64,000 bases of DNA from Jaltomata sinuosa (lineage: Eukaryota > Streptophyta > Magnoliopsida > Solanales > Solanaceae). The stretch lies in assembly GCA_003996215.1 (NCBI GenBank), contig QJPP01005216.1, positions 1-64,000 of the forward strand. The letters are read 5' to 3'. A program made the position numbers and the translations under genes. The notes under the pieces are model-generated. The model searched no databases and was not told where the DNA came from. It saw only the letters and a list, made by a program, of their open reading frames with translations. Shown one piece after another: positions 1 through 9,663 of this stretch (positions are counted from its first letter, which is position 1; every line of letters begins with the position of its first letter).

Positions 1-1022
1 TATCTTCCTGGTGCATTTTTATATCCAAAAGGTAATACGTTCCATTCATAAAATCCTTGGGGTACTGTAAATGCTGTTAATTTTTTAGATTCTTCTTCTA
101 GTTTAAGGTGGTAAAAGCCTGATTTACAGTCAAATTTACTGAAATAATTATATCCTTGGACTTGTCTTATTTTTAATATCTTATTGGGTATTGGATAATT
201 ATATGTTTTAGTTTTTGCATTTAAATTTCTATAATCAATGACCATTCTACTTTTTCCTCTTTTTTGTTCACTATGTTTGTTTACTATAAATTTTGGACTT
301 GTATGTTTACTATTACTTTCTTGTATATATTCATTTTCTAGTAATTCTTTTATATGCATTTTAAATTCATTTAAATCATCAAAATTATATTTTAAAGGTT
401 TTTGAGTAATTATACTATTTTCATCAATTAATTCTATTTTTACTTTAGTTTTATGTTTTTCCCATCCTTTTAAGGGATTTTCACAATATAATGGTTCTAA
501 TTGTCCTTGGATAATTTTTAATTTATCTATAGCAAATATAATCAGTTCTATTTTATGCTCATTTGTTTTTATATTTTCTAATTTCTGAGTAATTTTTTCA
601 CTTCCTTTTATCCATGGGGTAGGTTTTCTAGTTTTATTATATACTCTTTTAGCTCCTACTTTGTGTTTACATGGTGTCGTAAACCACCAATGTGTTTTTG
701 TTATTATATGTGGATATAGTTTTTCTAAAAAAGGCATTCCTAGTAGTATATCTTTATTTACAAATTCATAACTATATATTTCTTCTATAGTTAATATTTT
801 ATCCCATATTTGTAATTTTACATTTTTTGCTTTATGATTTATCATGCTTCCTTCATTATTAAATCCTGTTACTACTATTGGTGTAGTTAACTTTTCCCAT
901 TTTTCTTCTGGTAAGCAATTGTGTTTACACATATTAGCTTCTGCTCCTGTATCTATCATTGGGGTATAATATCTATTATAATATCCTTCTGCTATTATTT
1001 TGGCAAGTATATAGATTTTCAT
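1..1022 (-). CDS. Viral ORF5 of copy A: aspartic protease and reverse transcriptase, cut by window edge
   Basis: The reading frame is open from the ATG at 1022 to the window edge. It encodes the pol polyprotein that processes viral proteins and copies pregenomic RNA into DNA. The N-terminus carries the retropepsin motif IDTGAEAN (Asp about residue 24) and the second strand motif ILLGMPFL. RT motifs follow: MVIDYRNLN, FSKFDCKSGFYHL with the first catalytic Asp, and the start of QGFYEWNVLPFG at the edge. It matches copy B (7760 onward) with scattered substitutions and no visible stop. The ATG lies 7 bases after the ORF4 stop, as in copy B. The YIDD box and RNase H lie outside the window, so intactness is unknown. 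Confidence 0.88.
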   Translation of the reverse strand, partial: MKIYILAKIIAEGYYNRYYTPMIDTGAEANMCKHNCLPEEKWEKLTTPIVVTGFNNEGSMINHKAKNVKLQIWDKILTIEEIYSYEFVNKDILLGMPFLEKLYPHIITKTHWWFTTPCKHKVGAKRVYNKTRKPTPWIKGSEKITQKLENIKTNEHKIELIIFAIDKLKIIQGQLEPLYCENPLKGWEKHKTKVKIELIDENSIITQKPLKYNFDDLNEFKMHIKELLENEYIQESNSKHTSPKFIVNKHSEQKRGKSRMVIDYRNLNAKTKTYNYPIPNKILKIRQVQGYNYFSKFDCKSGFYHLKLEEESKKLTAFTVPQGFYEWNVLPFGYKNAPGR

Positions 1023-1029
1023 TTTTCTC

Positions 1030-2229
1030 TTACATTGTTCTTTTAATTATTACCTTCTTACCTTTATATGTAATAGTTAGTTGTGTATTTTCTAAATTAT
1101 ATGGTTTCATTTCTTCTAACCATTTTATTCCTAATATAATATTATTATTTCCTTGATATATCTTAAATTTTATTGTCATTGGTATTCCGCCAACAATTAA
1201 CTCTTTTTCTACTGATTCTTTAAAACCTGTAAATTCTTTTGGTAAATCTGAGTTTTCTATATAATTTATTTCTTCTTCTGTTACTAATTCTCTTGTTATA
1301 TAATTTTCTTCTTGTCCTGTATTAATTATTATAATAAATTTTCTTTGTTCTAGTATTCCAGTTATATAATAATGATTTGGTTCTATTTCTTTTATTGTTA
1401 CTGAATTTCTTGATGACTGAGGTGTGTCGCTATAACTTTTCCTTTTAGATGTGCTTATTCTATCACTTACTATTTCTAAATTTTCTTCTGCATCTATTTC
1501 TTTATAGCTATAATCATTGTTATCTATTACTGACACAATTTGTTCAAATGGATTTTCTATTTTTATTCTATTGATTTTATTTTTTGCCGTTATTTTATGT
1601 TTAGTTGTTAAGACATATAAATTTTTACATCTTGCTGTAAATATTTTACTGCCTGGGGCTAGTTCAATTCATGTTATTTTCCAATATAGTACTAATGATT
1701 TATCTATGTTACAGTCATTTATTGCTACTGAGTAGTTTGCACTTATTATAAATTTAAATTTTTGGTATATTAAATTTCCTTTTACTGCACTTATTACACT
1801 TTTTTCTATAGGTTCAATTATTCTATCATCTGCTATGTATATTTCTATAGGTGTATCTATTCCTTCCCTGAAACATGCTTTTATTAATATTTCTGTTCCT
1901 CCTAGATGTACATATCTTATTGGTTCTTTGGTCCTTAATGTTTGTATTTCTTTATTTATTGTCCTTTTGTTTATTATAGGTATTCTTGCTTTTCCTTTAG
2001 TATATTTACAGTCTATTATATGTTCTTTTTGACTTACTACATAATATTCTTCTTTCTGTCTTTTAAATATGTTTTTTAGTATTGATAATTTGAATATTTT
2101 TTCTACACTTAAATCTAATTCCTTTCCTTTTATTTGTTCAAATATATTTCTATCAAATATTACTTTTTGTTCTGAGGATTCTTCATTCATATGTTCTTCT
2201 TTATTTATTAATACTTCTTCTTCAGACAT
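1030..2229 (-). pseudogene. Viral ORF4 of copy A: movement protein with retropepsin-like tail, one nonsense codon
   Basis: This is the same 399-codon frame as ORF4 of copy B. It is interrupted once, at 1669-1671, where a glycine codon in copy B reads TGA here. The N-terminal part (about residues 1-185) resembles the caulimovirid 30K-type movement protein, with the patch VHLGGTEILIKACF. The C-terminal part carries INTGQ and ILGIKWL, which look like a degenerate aspartic-protease fold (compare ORF5). Downstream of the stop the frame stays open to 1030. The start overlaps the ORF3 stop. It encodes a putative cell-to-cell movement function; this copy can only give a truncated product. Confidence 0.82.
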
Positions 2230-3981
2230 TATCTAATTCTTCTTCGTTTTCTGATTCTTCGTATAATTCATTTTCAGACAATTCATATATGCTATCATCA
2301 TCACTCAATTCATAATCTAAATATTCTAGTGGCATATATTCTTCATTATTTATTATTATTTCTGATATTTGCTTTCTTTTAGGATTTCTAGGTAGTCTAC
2401 AATCTTTAGCTAAATGTCCTAGTTTTCCACAATTATAACATGTACATTCTGTTATTTTCTTTTTTGGTCTAAACGGTTTTTTATTATTATAATTTCTTAC
2501 ATAGTATTGTCTTCTAGGCCTTTTATTTCTAAATTGGGTTTTATATCTTTTAAATTTTCCTATTTTTCGATTCTTTTTGTAGTAATTATTTGTGCATCCG
2601 AATTGGGGTGCTACCTTATCTCTACAACATGATAGGTTTCTTATTATAGATTTTTCCATCTTCATTTTTTCTTTATATTTCTCACATATACCTGAATACC
2701 ATACTTGTAAAAATCTTACCATAGCTCCTAGTGTATCTTGTAATCCTGCATTATTCCAATCTTTTATTATTCTTGTACTAAATGGTTCCGGTAATTTTGT
2801 AAAATATAATTTTCTTACTTCCTTAGCTTCTTCTGGCGTATATTTACCTTTATAATAATATTCTCTAAATACATATGTATATTCATCTATATAACACATA
2901 TTACATATTGCTAATTTTAACATTAAATTTCTATTAAATTGTTTATCCTTATTTTGTTCTTCTACTTCTGAAGTTGTGCTACTAAACTCATTTCTTATAG
3001 CTACCTCATATTTATGTAAAATATCCATAGATGTAGTTGCATTTTCGTTATTTATGGTTTTACTATTCCTTAATGCTCCTAGATAATCTTCTGATAAATT
3101 AAGTAACCATAGTTTTACTGTTCCTAAAAATGTTCTTTCTATGTATCCTGGTGTATCTGCTATACTTATTTTGTTATCTACCAATTGTTTTGCTATATTT
3201 CCTATCCATAGTTGTATTGTTTTATTTATGTCTGCTACACAATCTAATTCTAAGAAATTATTATTTGGATTAGTTTTTTTGGAGTCCATTTTCTATTTAA
3301 TCTTTTATCCCATAAAGTATTTTCTCTATCAGATTCTCTATAGCTAACTGTATAATATGTTGGATTTAATATTTTTGGATTTTTTACTCCTGATGTACTA
3401 GCTTCTTGTTCTTTATTTTTTTCAACATCTCCCGCATTTATTTCAATATCTTCATCTATCTTTTCTATATTTTTTATCATTTCTGTATAAGTTTCACTTG
3501 TTTCTGAATTTCTTTCAGTTTGATCATCATTATTTATTTCATCTATACTTATCTCTTCTTCTTTAATTGGTTCTTCCATTTGTAATTTTTCTTTAAAATT
3601 TTCTATTTCTGTCCTTAGTTTTGTTTCAATCTCTTTTTCTTTTTGTTTTTCCTCATATAGTTCCTTTAACCTTTTTAATTCTTTTTCTAAAGCTAATATC
3701 TTTTCATTTTTTATTTCTTCAATTTGTTGTATTTCTTGTTTCGCTTGTTGTTTAATAATAGTTATTTCCTTTTTTCTATCTATTTCTTCATTTTCCTTAG
3801 CTACTCTTACCATTGCTGTTAAACTATCTTCTAGTCTTAAGGATTCTTTTTCTAACATCAAGCTTAAGTTATCTCCTATCTTTTTATAGCGTCTACCTAA
3901 ATTTGAAAATACTATTTTTATTTTTAATCCATCTTGATTTTCGTATGTTTTTTCATCTATAGCAAATTCTTCTTTATTCAT
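2222..3981 (-). pseudogene. Viral ORF3 of copy A: capsid protein, frameshifted
   Basis: This is a coat-protein-type ORF. It has an acidic, glutamate/lysine-rich coiled-coil N-terminal third (3250-3981) and then a globular capsid region. A basic tract follows, with the zinc knuckle CYNCGKLGHLAKDC (about 2395-2445) that binds nucleic acid in caulimovirid capsid proteins, and an acidic C-terminus. The frame breaks near 3274-3283: copy A has one base fewer than copy B in an A-rich run, so the upstream frame ends at 3250 and the downstream frame continues to 2222. The lesions of copy B are at other places, so this one is private to A. The start is the ATG at 3981, one base after the ORF2 stop. Confidence 0.85.
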
Positions 3982-3982
3982 C

Positions 3983-4186
3983 TTATAAGTTATGTTGTAA
4001 TTTATATTCTAGACTATCTATTTGTAGTTGTAAATAAAATATAGTTTTTCTTTGTGACTTTAAAGATTCTTTACAAACTCCTGCAATCATATTATAGTGA
4101 AGTCTGTTTTGTCTATATTCTAACTCTTGTCTTTTTTCTATAATTACTCTATTGAGTTCTTGTTTATATTCGTTGCTATTATTCAT
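3983..4186 (-). CDS. Viral ORF2 of copy A: small coiled-coil protein
   Basis: This is an intact 67-codon ORF, nearly identical to the copy B version at 4595-4798. It is charged, rich in Gln, Glu, Arg and Leu, and has heptad-like spacing that suggests a helical or coiled-coil protein. I recognise no family. Small ORFs of this kind lie between the primer site and the capsid gene in several Caulimoviridae, where such proteins act in virion association or vector transmission; that role is not shown here. Its start overlaps the ORF1 stop in an ATGAATAA arrangement, which suggests coupled translation from a polycistronic RNA. Confidence 0.75.
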   Translation of the reverse strand: MNNSNEYKQELNRVIIEKRQELEYRQNRLHYNMIAGVCKESLKSQRKTIFYLQLQIDSLEYKLQHNL

Positions 4187-4376
4187 CTTCCTTAGAATGT
4201 TTATATTTTAAGTATTTAACATATTTATATTCTATTCTAGATATGATTTCTATTATCTTTTGTAATTTATTATTATCTGTTCGTGTAATACTGAGTTGCT
4301 TATAAACTGGGTATAATTTTTCTAATCTTCTTTTTGATTTTCTTATCTTTCTTCTAATATGTTTTAATTCATCCAT
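4179..4376 (-). CDS. Viral ORF1 of copy A: small basic protein next to the primer site
   Basis: This intact 65-codon frame starts at the ATG at 4376, directly after the primer-binding site. The product is strongly basic (MDELKHIRRKIRKSKRR) and then helical, ending in KHSKEDE. An in-frame ATG further upstream exists only because the opposite viral copy abuts here; I reject it as the native start. Function is unknown; a nucleic-acid-binding role is plausible from the charge alone. It is followed by ORF2 with an 8-base overlap. Confidence 0.75.
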   Translation of the reverse strand: MDELKHIRRKIRKSKRRLEKLYPVYKQLSITRTDNNKLQKIIEIISRIEYKYVKYLKYKHSKEDE

Positions 4377-4377
4377 G

Positions 4378-4389
4378 GCTCTGATACCA
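4378..4389 (-). other. Primer-binding site for initiator tRNA-Met, copy A
   Basis: The minus strand reads TGGTATCAGAGC, the standard plant pararetrovirus and retrotransposon site complementary to the 3' end of initiator tRNA-Met, where minus-strand DNA synthesis begins. It is the outermost viral sequence of copy A, followed 1 base later by the ORF1 start context. Confidence 0.92.
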
Positions 4390-4391
4390 GT

Positions 4392-4403
4392 TGGTATCAG
4401 AGC
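4392..4403 (+). other. Primer-binding site for initiator tRNA-Met, copy B
   Basis: TGGTATCAGAGC on the plus strand, 1 base before the ATG of ORF1 (4405). It is the mirror image of the copy A site, and the two are only two bases apart. In the circular viral genome this position is the minus-strand discontinuity. Confidence 0.92.
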
Positions 4404-4404
4404 C

Positions 4405-4602
4405 ATGGATGAATTAAAACATATTAGAAGAAAGATAAGAAAATCAAAAAGAAGATTAGAAAAATTATACCCAGTTTATAAGCAACTCAATATTACACGA
4501 ACAGATAATAATAAATTAGCCAAGATAATAGAAATCATATCTAGAATAGAATATAAATATATTAAATACTTAAAATATAAACATTCTAAGGAAGATGAAT
4601 AA
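4405..4602 (+). CDS. Viral ORF1 of copy B: small basic protein
   Basis: An intact 65-codon ORF, starting at the ATG that follows the primer site by one base. It has a basic N-terminal helix (MDELKHIRRKIRKSKRR) and a charged tail. It differs from copy A at a handful of residues, including a clustered change KLQK to KLAK. The frame can be extended upstream to 4375 only through the palindromic joint. The function is not recognised. Confidence 0.75.
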   Translation: MDELKHIRRKIRKSKRRLEKLYPVYKQLNITRTDNNKLAKIIEIISRIEYKYIKYLKYKHSKEDE

Positions 4603-4798
4603 TAGCAAAGAATATAAACAAGAACTCAATAGAGTAATCATAGAAAAAAGACAAGAGTTAGAATATAGACAAAACAGACTTCACTATAATATGATTGCAG
4701 GAGTTTGTAAAGAATCTTTAAAGTCACAAAGAAAAACTATATTTTATTTACAACTACAAATAGATAGTCTAGAATATAAATTACAACATAACTTATAA
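4595..4798 (+). CDS. Viral ORF2 of copy B: small coiled-coil protein
   Basis: An intact 67-codon ORF, one residue different near the start from copy A (NNSK versus NNSN). Predicted largely helical, with Gln/Leu/Glu heptad-like spacing. The start codon overlaps the ORF1 stop by 8 bases (ATGAATAA), and the stop is one base from the ORF3 ATG (TAAGATG). This tight packing suits translation by reinitiation. No family is recognised. Confidence 0.75.
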   Translation: MNNSKEYKQELNRVIIEKRQELEYRQNRLHYNMIAGVCKESLKSQRKTIFYLQLQIDSLEYKLQHNL

Positions 4799-4799
4799 G

Positions 4800-6560
4800 A
4801 TGAATAAAGAAGAATTTGCTATAGATGAAAAACATACGAAAATCAAGATGGATTAAAAATAAAAATAGTATTTTCAAATTTAGGTAGACGCTATAAAAAG
4901 ATAGGAGATAACCTAAGCTTGATGTTAGAAAAAGAATCCTTAAGACTAGAAGATAGTTTAACAGCAATGGTAAGAGTAGCTAAGGAAAATGAAGAAATAG
5001 ATAGAAAAAAGGAAATAACTATTATTAAACAACAAGCGAAACAAGAAATACAACAAATTGAAGAAGTAAAAAATGAAAAGATATTAGCTTTAGAAAAAGA
5101 ATTAAAAAGGTTAAAGGAACTATATGAGGCAAAACAAAAAGAAAAAGAGATTGAGACAAAACTAAGAACAGAAATAGAAAATTTTAAAGAAAAATTACAA
5201 ATGGAAGAACCAATTAAAGAAGAAGAGATAAGTATAGATGAAATAAATAATAATGATCAAACTGAAAGAAATTCAGAAACAAGTGAAACTTATACAGAAA
5301 TGATAGCAAATATAGAAAAAATAGATGAAGATATTGAAATAAATGCGGGAGATGTTGAAAAAGATAAAGAACAAGAAGCTAGTACATCAGGAGTAAAAAA
5401 CCCGAAAATATTAAATCCAACATATTATACAGTTAGTTATAGAGAATCTGATAGAGAAAATACCCTATGGGATAAAAGATTAAATAGAAAATGGACTCCA
5501 AAAACAACTAATCCAAATAATAATTTCTTAGAATTAGATTGTGTAGCAGATATAAATAAAACAATACAACTATGGATAGGAAATATAGCAAAACAATTGG
5601 TAGATAACAAAATAAGTATAGCAGATACACCAGGATACATAGAACGAACATTTTTAGGAACAGTAAAACTATGGTTACTTAATTTATCAGAAGATTATCT
5701 AGGAGCATTAAGGAATAGTAAAACTATAAATAACGAAAATGCAACTACATCTATGGATATTTTACATAAATATGAGGTAGCTATAAGAAATGAGTTTAGT
5801 AGCACAACTTCAGAAGTAGAAGAACAAAATAAGGATAAACAATTTAATAGAAATTTAATGTTAAAATTAGCAATATGTAATATGTGTTATATAGATGAAT
5901 ATACATGTGTATTTAGAGAATATTATTATAAAGGTAAATATACGCCAGAAGAAGCAAAAGAAGTAAGAAAATTATATTTTACAAAATTACCGGAACCATT
6001 TAGTACAAGAATAATAAAAGATTGGAATAATGCAGGATTACAAGATACACTAGGAGCTATGGTAAGATTTTTACAAGTATGGTATTCAGGTATATGTGAG
6101 AAATATAAAGAAAAAATGAAGATGGAAAAATCTATAATAAGAAACCTTATCATGTTGTAGAGATAAGGTAGCACCCCAATTCGGATGCACAAATAATTAC
6201 TACAAAAAGAATCGAAAAGTAGGGAGATTTAAAAGATATAAAACTCAATATAGAAATAAAAGGCCTAGAAGACAATACTATGTAAGAAATTATAATAATA
6301 AAAAACCATTTAGACCAAAAAAGAAAATAACAGAATGTACATGCTATAATTGTGGAAAACTAGGACATTTAGCTAAAGATTGTAGATTACCTAGAAATCC
6401 TAAAAGAAAGCAAATATCAGAAATAATAATAAATAATGAAGAATATATGCCACTAGAATATTTAGATTATGAATTGAGTGATGATGATAGCATATATGAA
6501 TTATCTGAAAATGAATTATACGAAGAATCAGAAAACGAAGAAGAATTAGATAATGTCTGA
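4800..6560 (+). pseudogene. Viral ORF3 of copy B: capsid protein with two frameshifts
   Basis: The start at 4800 follows ORF2 by one base. Copy B has one A fewer than copy A in a run near 4829-4833, so the native start is out of frame with the main open segment 4919-6160. That segment covers the coiled-coil acidic region and most of the capsid domain. A second lesion near 6146-6150, one extra T relative to copy A, stops the frame at 6160. The third segment (6162-6560) carries the basic tract and the zinc knuckle CYNCGKLGHLAKDC (6337-6378). The stop overlaps the ORF4 start by 8 bases (ATGTCTGA). Copy A breaks elsewhere. Confidence 0.87.
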
Positions 6561-7752
6561 AGAAGAAGTATTAATAATTAAGGAAGAACATATGAATGAA
6601 GAATCTTCAGAACAAAAAGTAATATTTGATAGAAATATATTTGAACAAATAAAAGGAAAGGAATTAGATTTAAGTGTAGAAAAAATATTCAAATTACCAA
6701 TACTAAAAAACATATTTAAAAGACAAAAAGAAGAATATTATGTAGTAAGTCAAAAAGAACATATAATAGACTGTAAATATACTAAAGGAAAAGCAAGAAT
6801 ACCTATAATAAATAAAAGGACAATAAATAAAGAAATACAAACATTAAGGACCAAAGAACCAATAAGATATGTACATCTAGGAGGAACAGAAATATTAATA
6901 AAAGCATGTTTCAGAGAAGGAATAGATACACCTATAGAAATATACATAGCAGATGATAGAATAATTGAACCTATAGAAAAAAGTGTAATAAGTGCAGTAA
7001 AAGGAAATTTAATATACCAAAAATTTAAATTTATAATAAGTGCAAACTACTCAGTAGCAATAAATGACTGTAACATAGATAAATCATTAGTACTATATTG
7101 GAAAATGACAGGAATTGAACTAGCCCCAGGTAGTAAAGTATTTACAGCAAGATGTAAAAATTTATATGTCTTAACAACTAAACATAAAATAACGGCAAAA
7201 AATAAAATCAATAGAATAAAAATAGAAAATCCATTTGAACAAATTGTGTCAGTAATAGATAACAATGATTATAGCTATAAAGAAATAGATGCAGAAGAAA
7301 ATTTAGAAATAGTAAGTGATAGAATAAGCACATCTAAAAGGAAAAGTTATAGCGACACACCTCAGTCATCAAGAAATTCAGTAACAATAAAAGAAATAGA
7401 ACCAAATCATTATTATATAACTGGAATACTAGAACAAAGAAAATTTATTATAATAATTAATACAGGACAAGAAAAAAATTATATAACAAGAGAATTAGTA
7501 ACAGAAGAAGAAATAAATTATATAGAAAACTCAGATTTACCAAAAGAATTTACAGCTTTTAAAGAATCAGTAGAAAAAGAGTTAATTGTTGGCGGAATAC
7601 CAATGACAATAAAATTTAAGATATATCAAGGAAATAATAATATTATATTAGGAATAAAATGGTTAGAAGAAATGAAACCATATAATTTAGAAAATACACA
7701 ACTAACTATTACATATAAAGGTAAGAAGGTAATAATTAAAAGGACAATGTAA
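6553..7752 (+). CDS. Viral ORF4 of copy B: movement protein fused to a degenerate retropepsin-like domain
   Basis: An intact 399-codon ORF. Residues about 1-185 resemble the caulimovirid movement protein of the 30K superfamily (patch VHLGGTEILIKACFREG about residues 116-132), expected at plasmodesmata. A charged linker follows. Residues about 280-399 show the layout of a retropepsin: a strand entering INTGQ (Asn303, Thr304, Gly305) and, about 60 residues later, NIILGIKWLEEM, matching the ILLGMPFLEKL motif of the ORF5 protease. The catalytic Asp is Asn in both viral copies, so this is a property of the virus and not decay of one copy. The movement assignment is moderately strong; the protease-like tail is inference. 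Confidence 0.82.
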   Translation: MSEEEVLIIKEEHMNEESSEQKVIFDRNIFEQIKGKELDLSVEKIFKLPILKNIFKRQKEEYYVVSQKEHIIDCKYTKGKARIPIINKRTINKEIQTLRTKEPIRYVHLGGTEILIKACFREGIDTPIEIYIADDRIIEPIEKSVISAVKGNLIYQKFKFIISANYSVAINDCNIDKSLVLYWKMTGIELAPGSKVFTARCKNLYVLTTKHKITAKNKINRIKIENPFEQIVSVIDNNDYSYKEIDAEENLEIVSDRISTSKRKSYSDTPQSSRNSVTIKEIEPNHYYITGILEQRKFIIIINTGQEKNYITRELVTEEEINYIENSDLPKEFTAFKESVEKELIVGGIPMTIKFKIYQGNNNIILGIKWLEEMKPYNLENTQLTITYKGKKVIIKRTM

Positions 7753-7759
7753 GAGAAAA

Positions 7760-9663
7760 ATGAAAATCTATATACTTGCCAAAATAATAGTAGAAGGATA
7801 TTATAATAGATATTATACCCCGATGATAGATACAGGAGCAGAAGCTAATATGTGCAAACATAATTGTTTACCAGAGGAAAAATGGGAAAAATTAACTACA
7901 CCAATAGTAGTAACAGGATTTAATAATGAAGGAAGTATGATAAATCATAAAGCGAGAAATATAAAATTACAAATATGGGATAAAATATTAACTATAGAAG
8001 AAATATATAGTTATGAATTTGTAAATAAAGATATACTACTAGGAATGCCTTTTTTAGAAAAACTATATCCACATATAATAACAAAAACACATTGGTGGTT
8101 TACGACACCATGTAAACACAAAGTAGGAGCTAAAAGAGTACATAATAAAACTAGAAAACCTACCCCATGGATAAAAGGAAGTGAAAAAATTACTCAGAAA
8201 TTAGAAAATATAAAAATAAATGAACATAAAATAGAGTTAATTATATTTGCTATAGATAAATTAAAAATTATCCAAGAACAATTAGAACCATTATATAGCG
8301 AAAATCCCTTAAAAGGATGGGAAAAACATAAAACTAAAGTAAAAATAGAATTAATTGATGAAAATAGTATAATTACTCAAAAACCTTTAAAATATAATTT
8401 TGATGATTTAAATGAATTTAAAATGCATATAAAAGAATTACTAGAAAATGAATATATACAAGAAAGTAATAGTAAACATACAAGTCCAGCATTTATAGTA
8501 AATAAACATAGTGAACAAAAAAGAGGAAAAAGTAGAATGGTTATTGATTATAGAAATTTAAATGCAAAAACTAAAACATATAATTATCCAATACCCAATA
8601 AGATATTAAAAATAAGACAAGTCCAAGGATATAATTATTTCAGTAAGTTTGATTGTAAATCAGGCTTTTACCACCTTAAACTAGAAGAAAAATCTAAAAA
8701 ATTAACAGCATTTACAGTACCCCAAGGATTTTATGAATGGAACGTATTACCTTTTGGATATAAAAATGCACCAGGTAGATATCAACATTTTATGGATAAT
8801 TACTTTAATCAATTAGAAAATTGTATAGTATATATAGACGATATACTTTTGTATTCAAGAACACAAGATGAACATATAAGATTATTAGAAAAATTTATAC
8901 ATATTGTTACATATTCTGGAATTAGCCTAAGTAAGAAAAAAGCAGAAATAATGAAAAACCAAATAGAATTCTTAGGAATAGAAATAGATAGGAATGGCAT
9001 AAAAATGCAGCCACATATAGTACAAAAAATAATAAATTCTGATGAACAGATAGATACAAAGAAGAAATTACAATCATTTTTAGGATTAGTAAATCAAGTA
9101 AGAGAATATATACCAAAATTAGCAGAAAATCTAAAACCATTATATAAGAAATTAAAGAAAGATGTAGAATATCATTTTGATAATAAAGACCAAGAACAGA
9201 TAAAGAAAATAAAATTACTATGCGAGAATTTACCAAAACTATGTTTTCCAGACGAAAATAGAAAATTTATTTATATAGTAGAATCAGATGCAAGTGAAAT
9301 TAGCTATGGAGGAGTATTAAAATACAGATATAATAAAGAAAAAATAGAACACCACTGTAGATACTATTCAGGTACATTCACAAATCCCGAAATAAAATGG
9401 GAAATAAATCGCAAAGAACTATATTCGATATATAAATGTTTGTTAGCATTTGAACCATATATTGTATATAATAAATTTGTTATTAGAACAGATAATACGC
9501 AAGTAAAATGGTGGTTGACAAAGAAAGTACAAGATTCAGTTACAACCAAGGAGATACGAAGACTTGTATTGAATATATTGAATTTTACATTTACAATAGA
9601 AGTGATTGTACTAACAAAAATGCAATTGCAGATTACATATCAAGACAAAGCTACGCAGACTGA
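7760..9663 (+). pseudogene. Viral ORF5 of copy B: aspartic protease, reverse transcriptase and RNase H, frameshifted near its end
   Basis: The start lies 7 bases after the ORF4 stop. Domains in order: retropepsin (IDTGAEAN, Asp24; ILLGMPFL), reverse transcriptase (FDCKSG with Asp298; YIDDILLYS with Asp360-Asp361), RNase H (ESDASE with Asp510; WEINRKELYSIYK; IRTDNTQVKWW). The frame then shifts near 9600: the usual RNase H ending, NAIADYISR, is in the frame that stops with TGA at 9661-9663, one base out of register with the upstream part. A missing base in a short A run explains it. As a result the long frame runs on into ORF6 and gives an artificial 880-codon ORF. Confidence 0.85.

Larger units (their letters stand above)
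1..4389 (-). mobile_element. Endogenous pararetrovirus copy A (Solendovirus-like), partial
   Basis: This is a minus-strand integrant of a Caulimoviridae genome. It starts at the tRNA-Met primer-binding site (4389) and is cut at base 1 inside the reverse transcriptase. Reading leftwards it holds ORF1, ORF2, ORF3 (capsid), ORF4 (movement) and the N-terminal half of ORF5. It is collinear with copy B: its 4389 bases align to 4390 bases of B (4392-8781), and I can place only three single-base indels between them. Sampled stretches differ by roughly 2 to 4 percent. The plus strand is T-rich here and becomes A-rich at 4390. Plant endogenous pararetroviruses have no integrase and are thought to enter by illegitimate recombination. 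The genus assignment is inferred from size and layout. Confidence 0.9.
4371..4410. repeat. Perfect palindromic junction between the two viral copies
   Basis: Two 19-base arms (4371-4389 and 4392-4410) are perfect reverse complements, separated by a 2-base spacer, GT. Identity continues for 98 bases on each side, to the first mismatch at 4490 (partner near 4291). The whole inverted repeat has arms of at least 4.39 kb. Each arm begins at the first base of its primer-binding site, so the joint is site-to-site and not at random viral positions. Such a structure is expected to form a cruciform in DNA, or a long hairpin if transcribed. Confidence 0.95.

Noticed and set aside
1835..2032. Hydrophobic ORF on the plus strand within copy A (also 6750-6947 minus in copy B)
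   Set aside because: It is the antisense shadow of the movement protein, and its hydrophobicity follows from the A-rich sense strand.
4378..4403. tRNA-Met gene
   Set aside because: Only 12 bases complementary to the tRNA 3' end are present at each site; these are primer-binding sites, also seen at 15814 and 52701.
4375..4602. Longer ORF1 starting at an ATG inside the palindrome
   Set aside because: The upstream ATG exists only because copy A abuts copy B. The native start is the ATG at 4405 just after the primer site, and the mirror ORF in copy A shows the same artefact.
1..8781. Assembly artefact creating a mirror duplication
   Set aside because: The arms differ by about 2 to 4 percent in sampled stretches and have private frameshifts and a private stop, which a simple mirrored assembly would not produce. 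Long reads would still be the decisive test.
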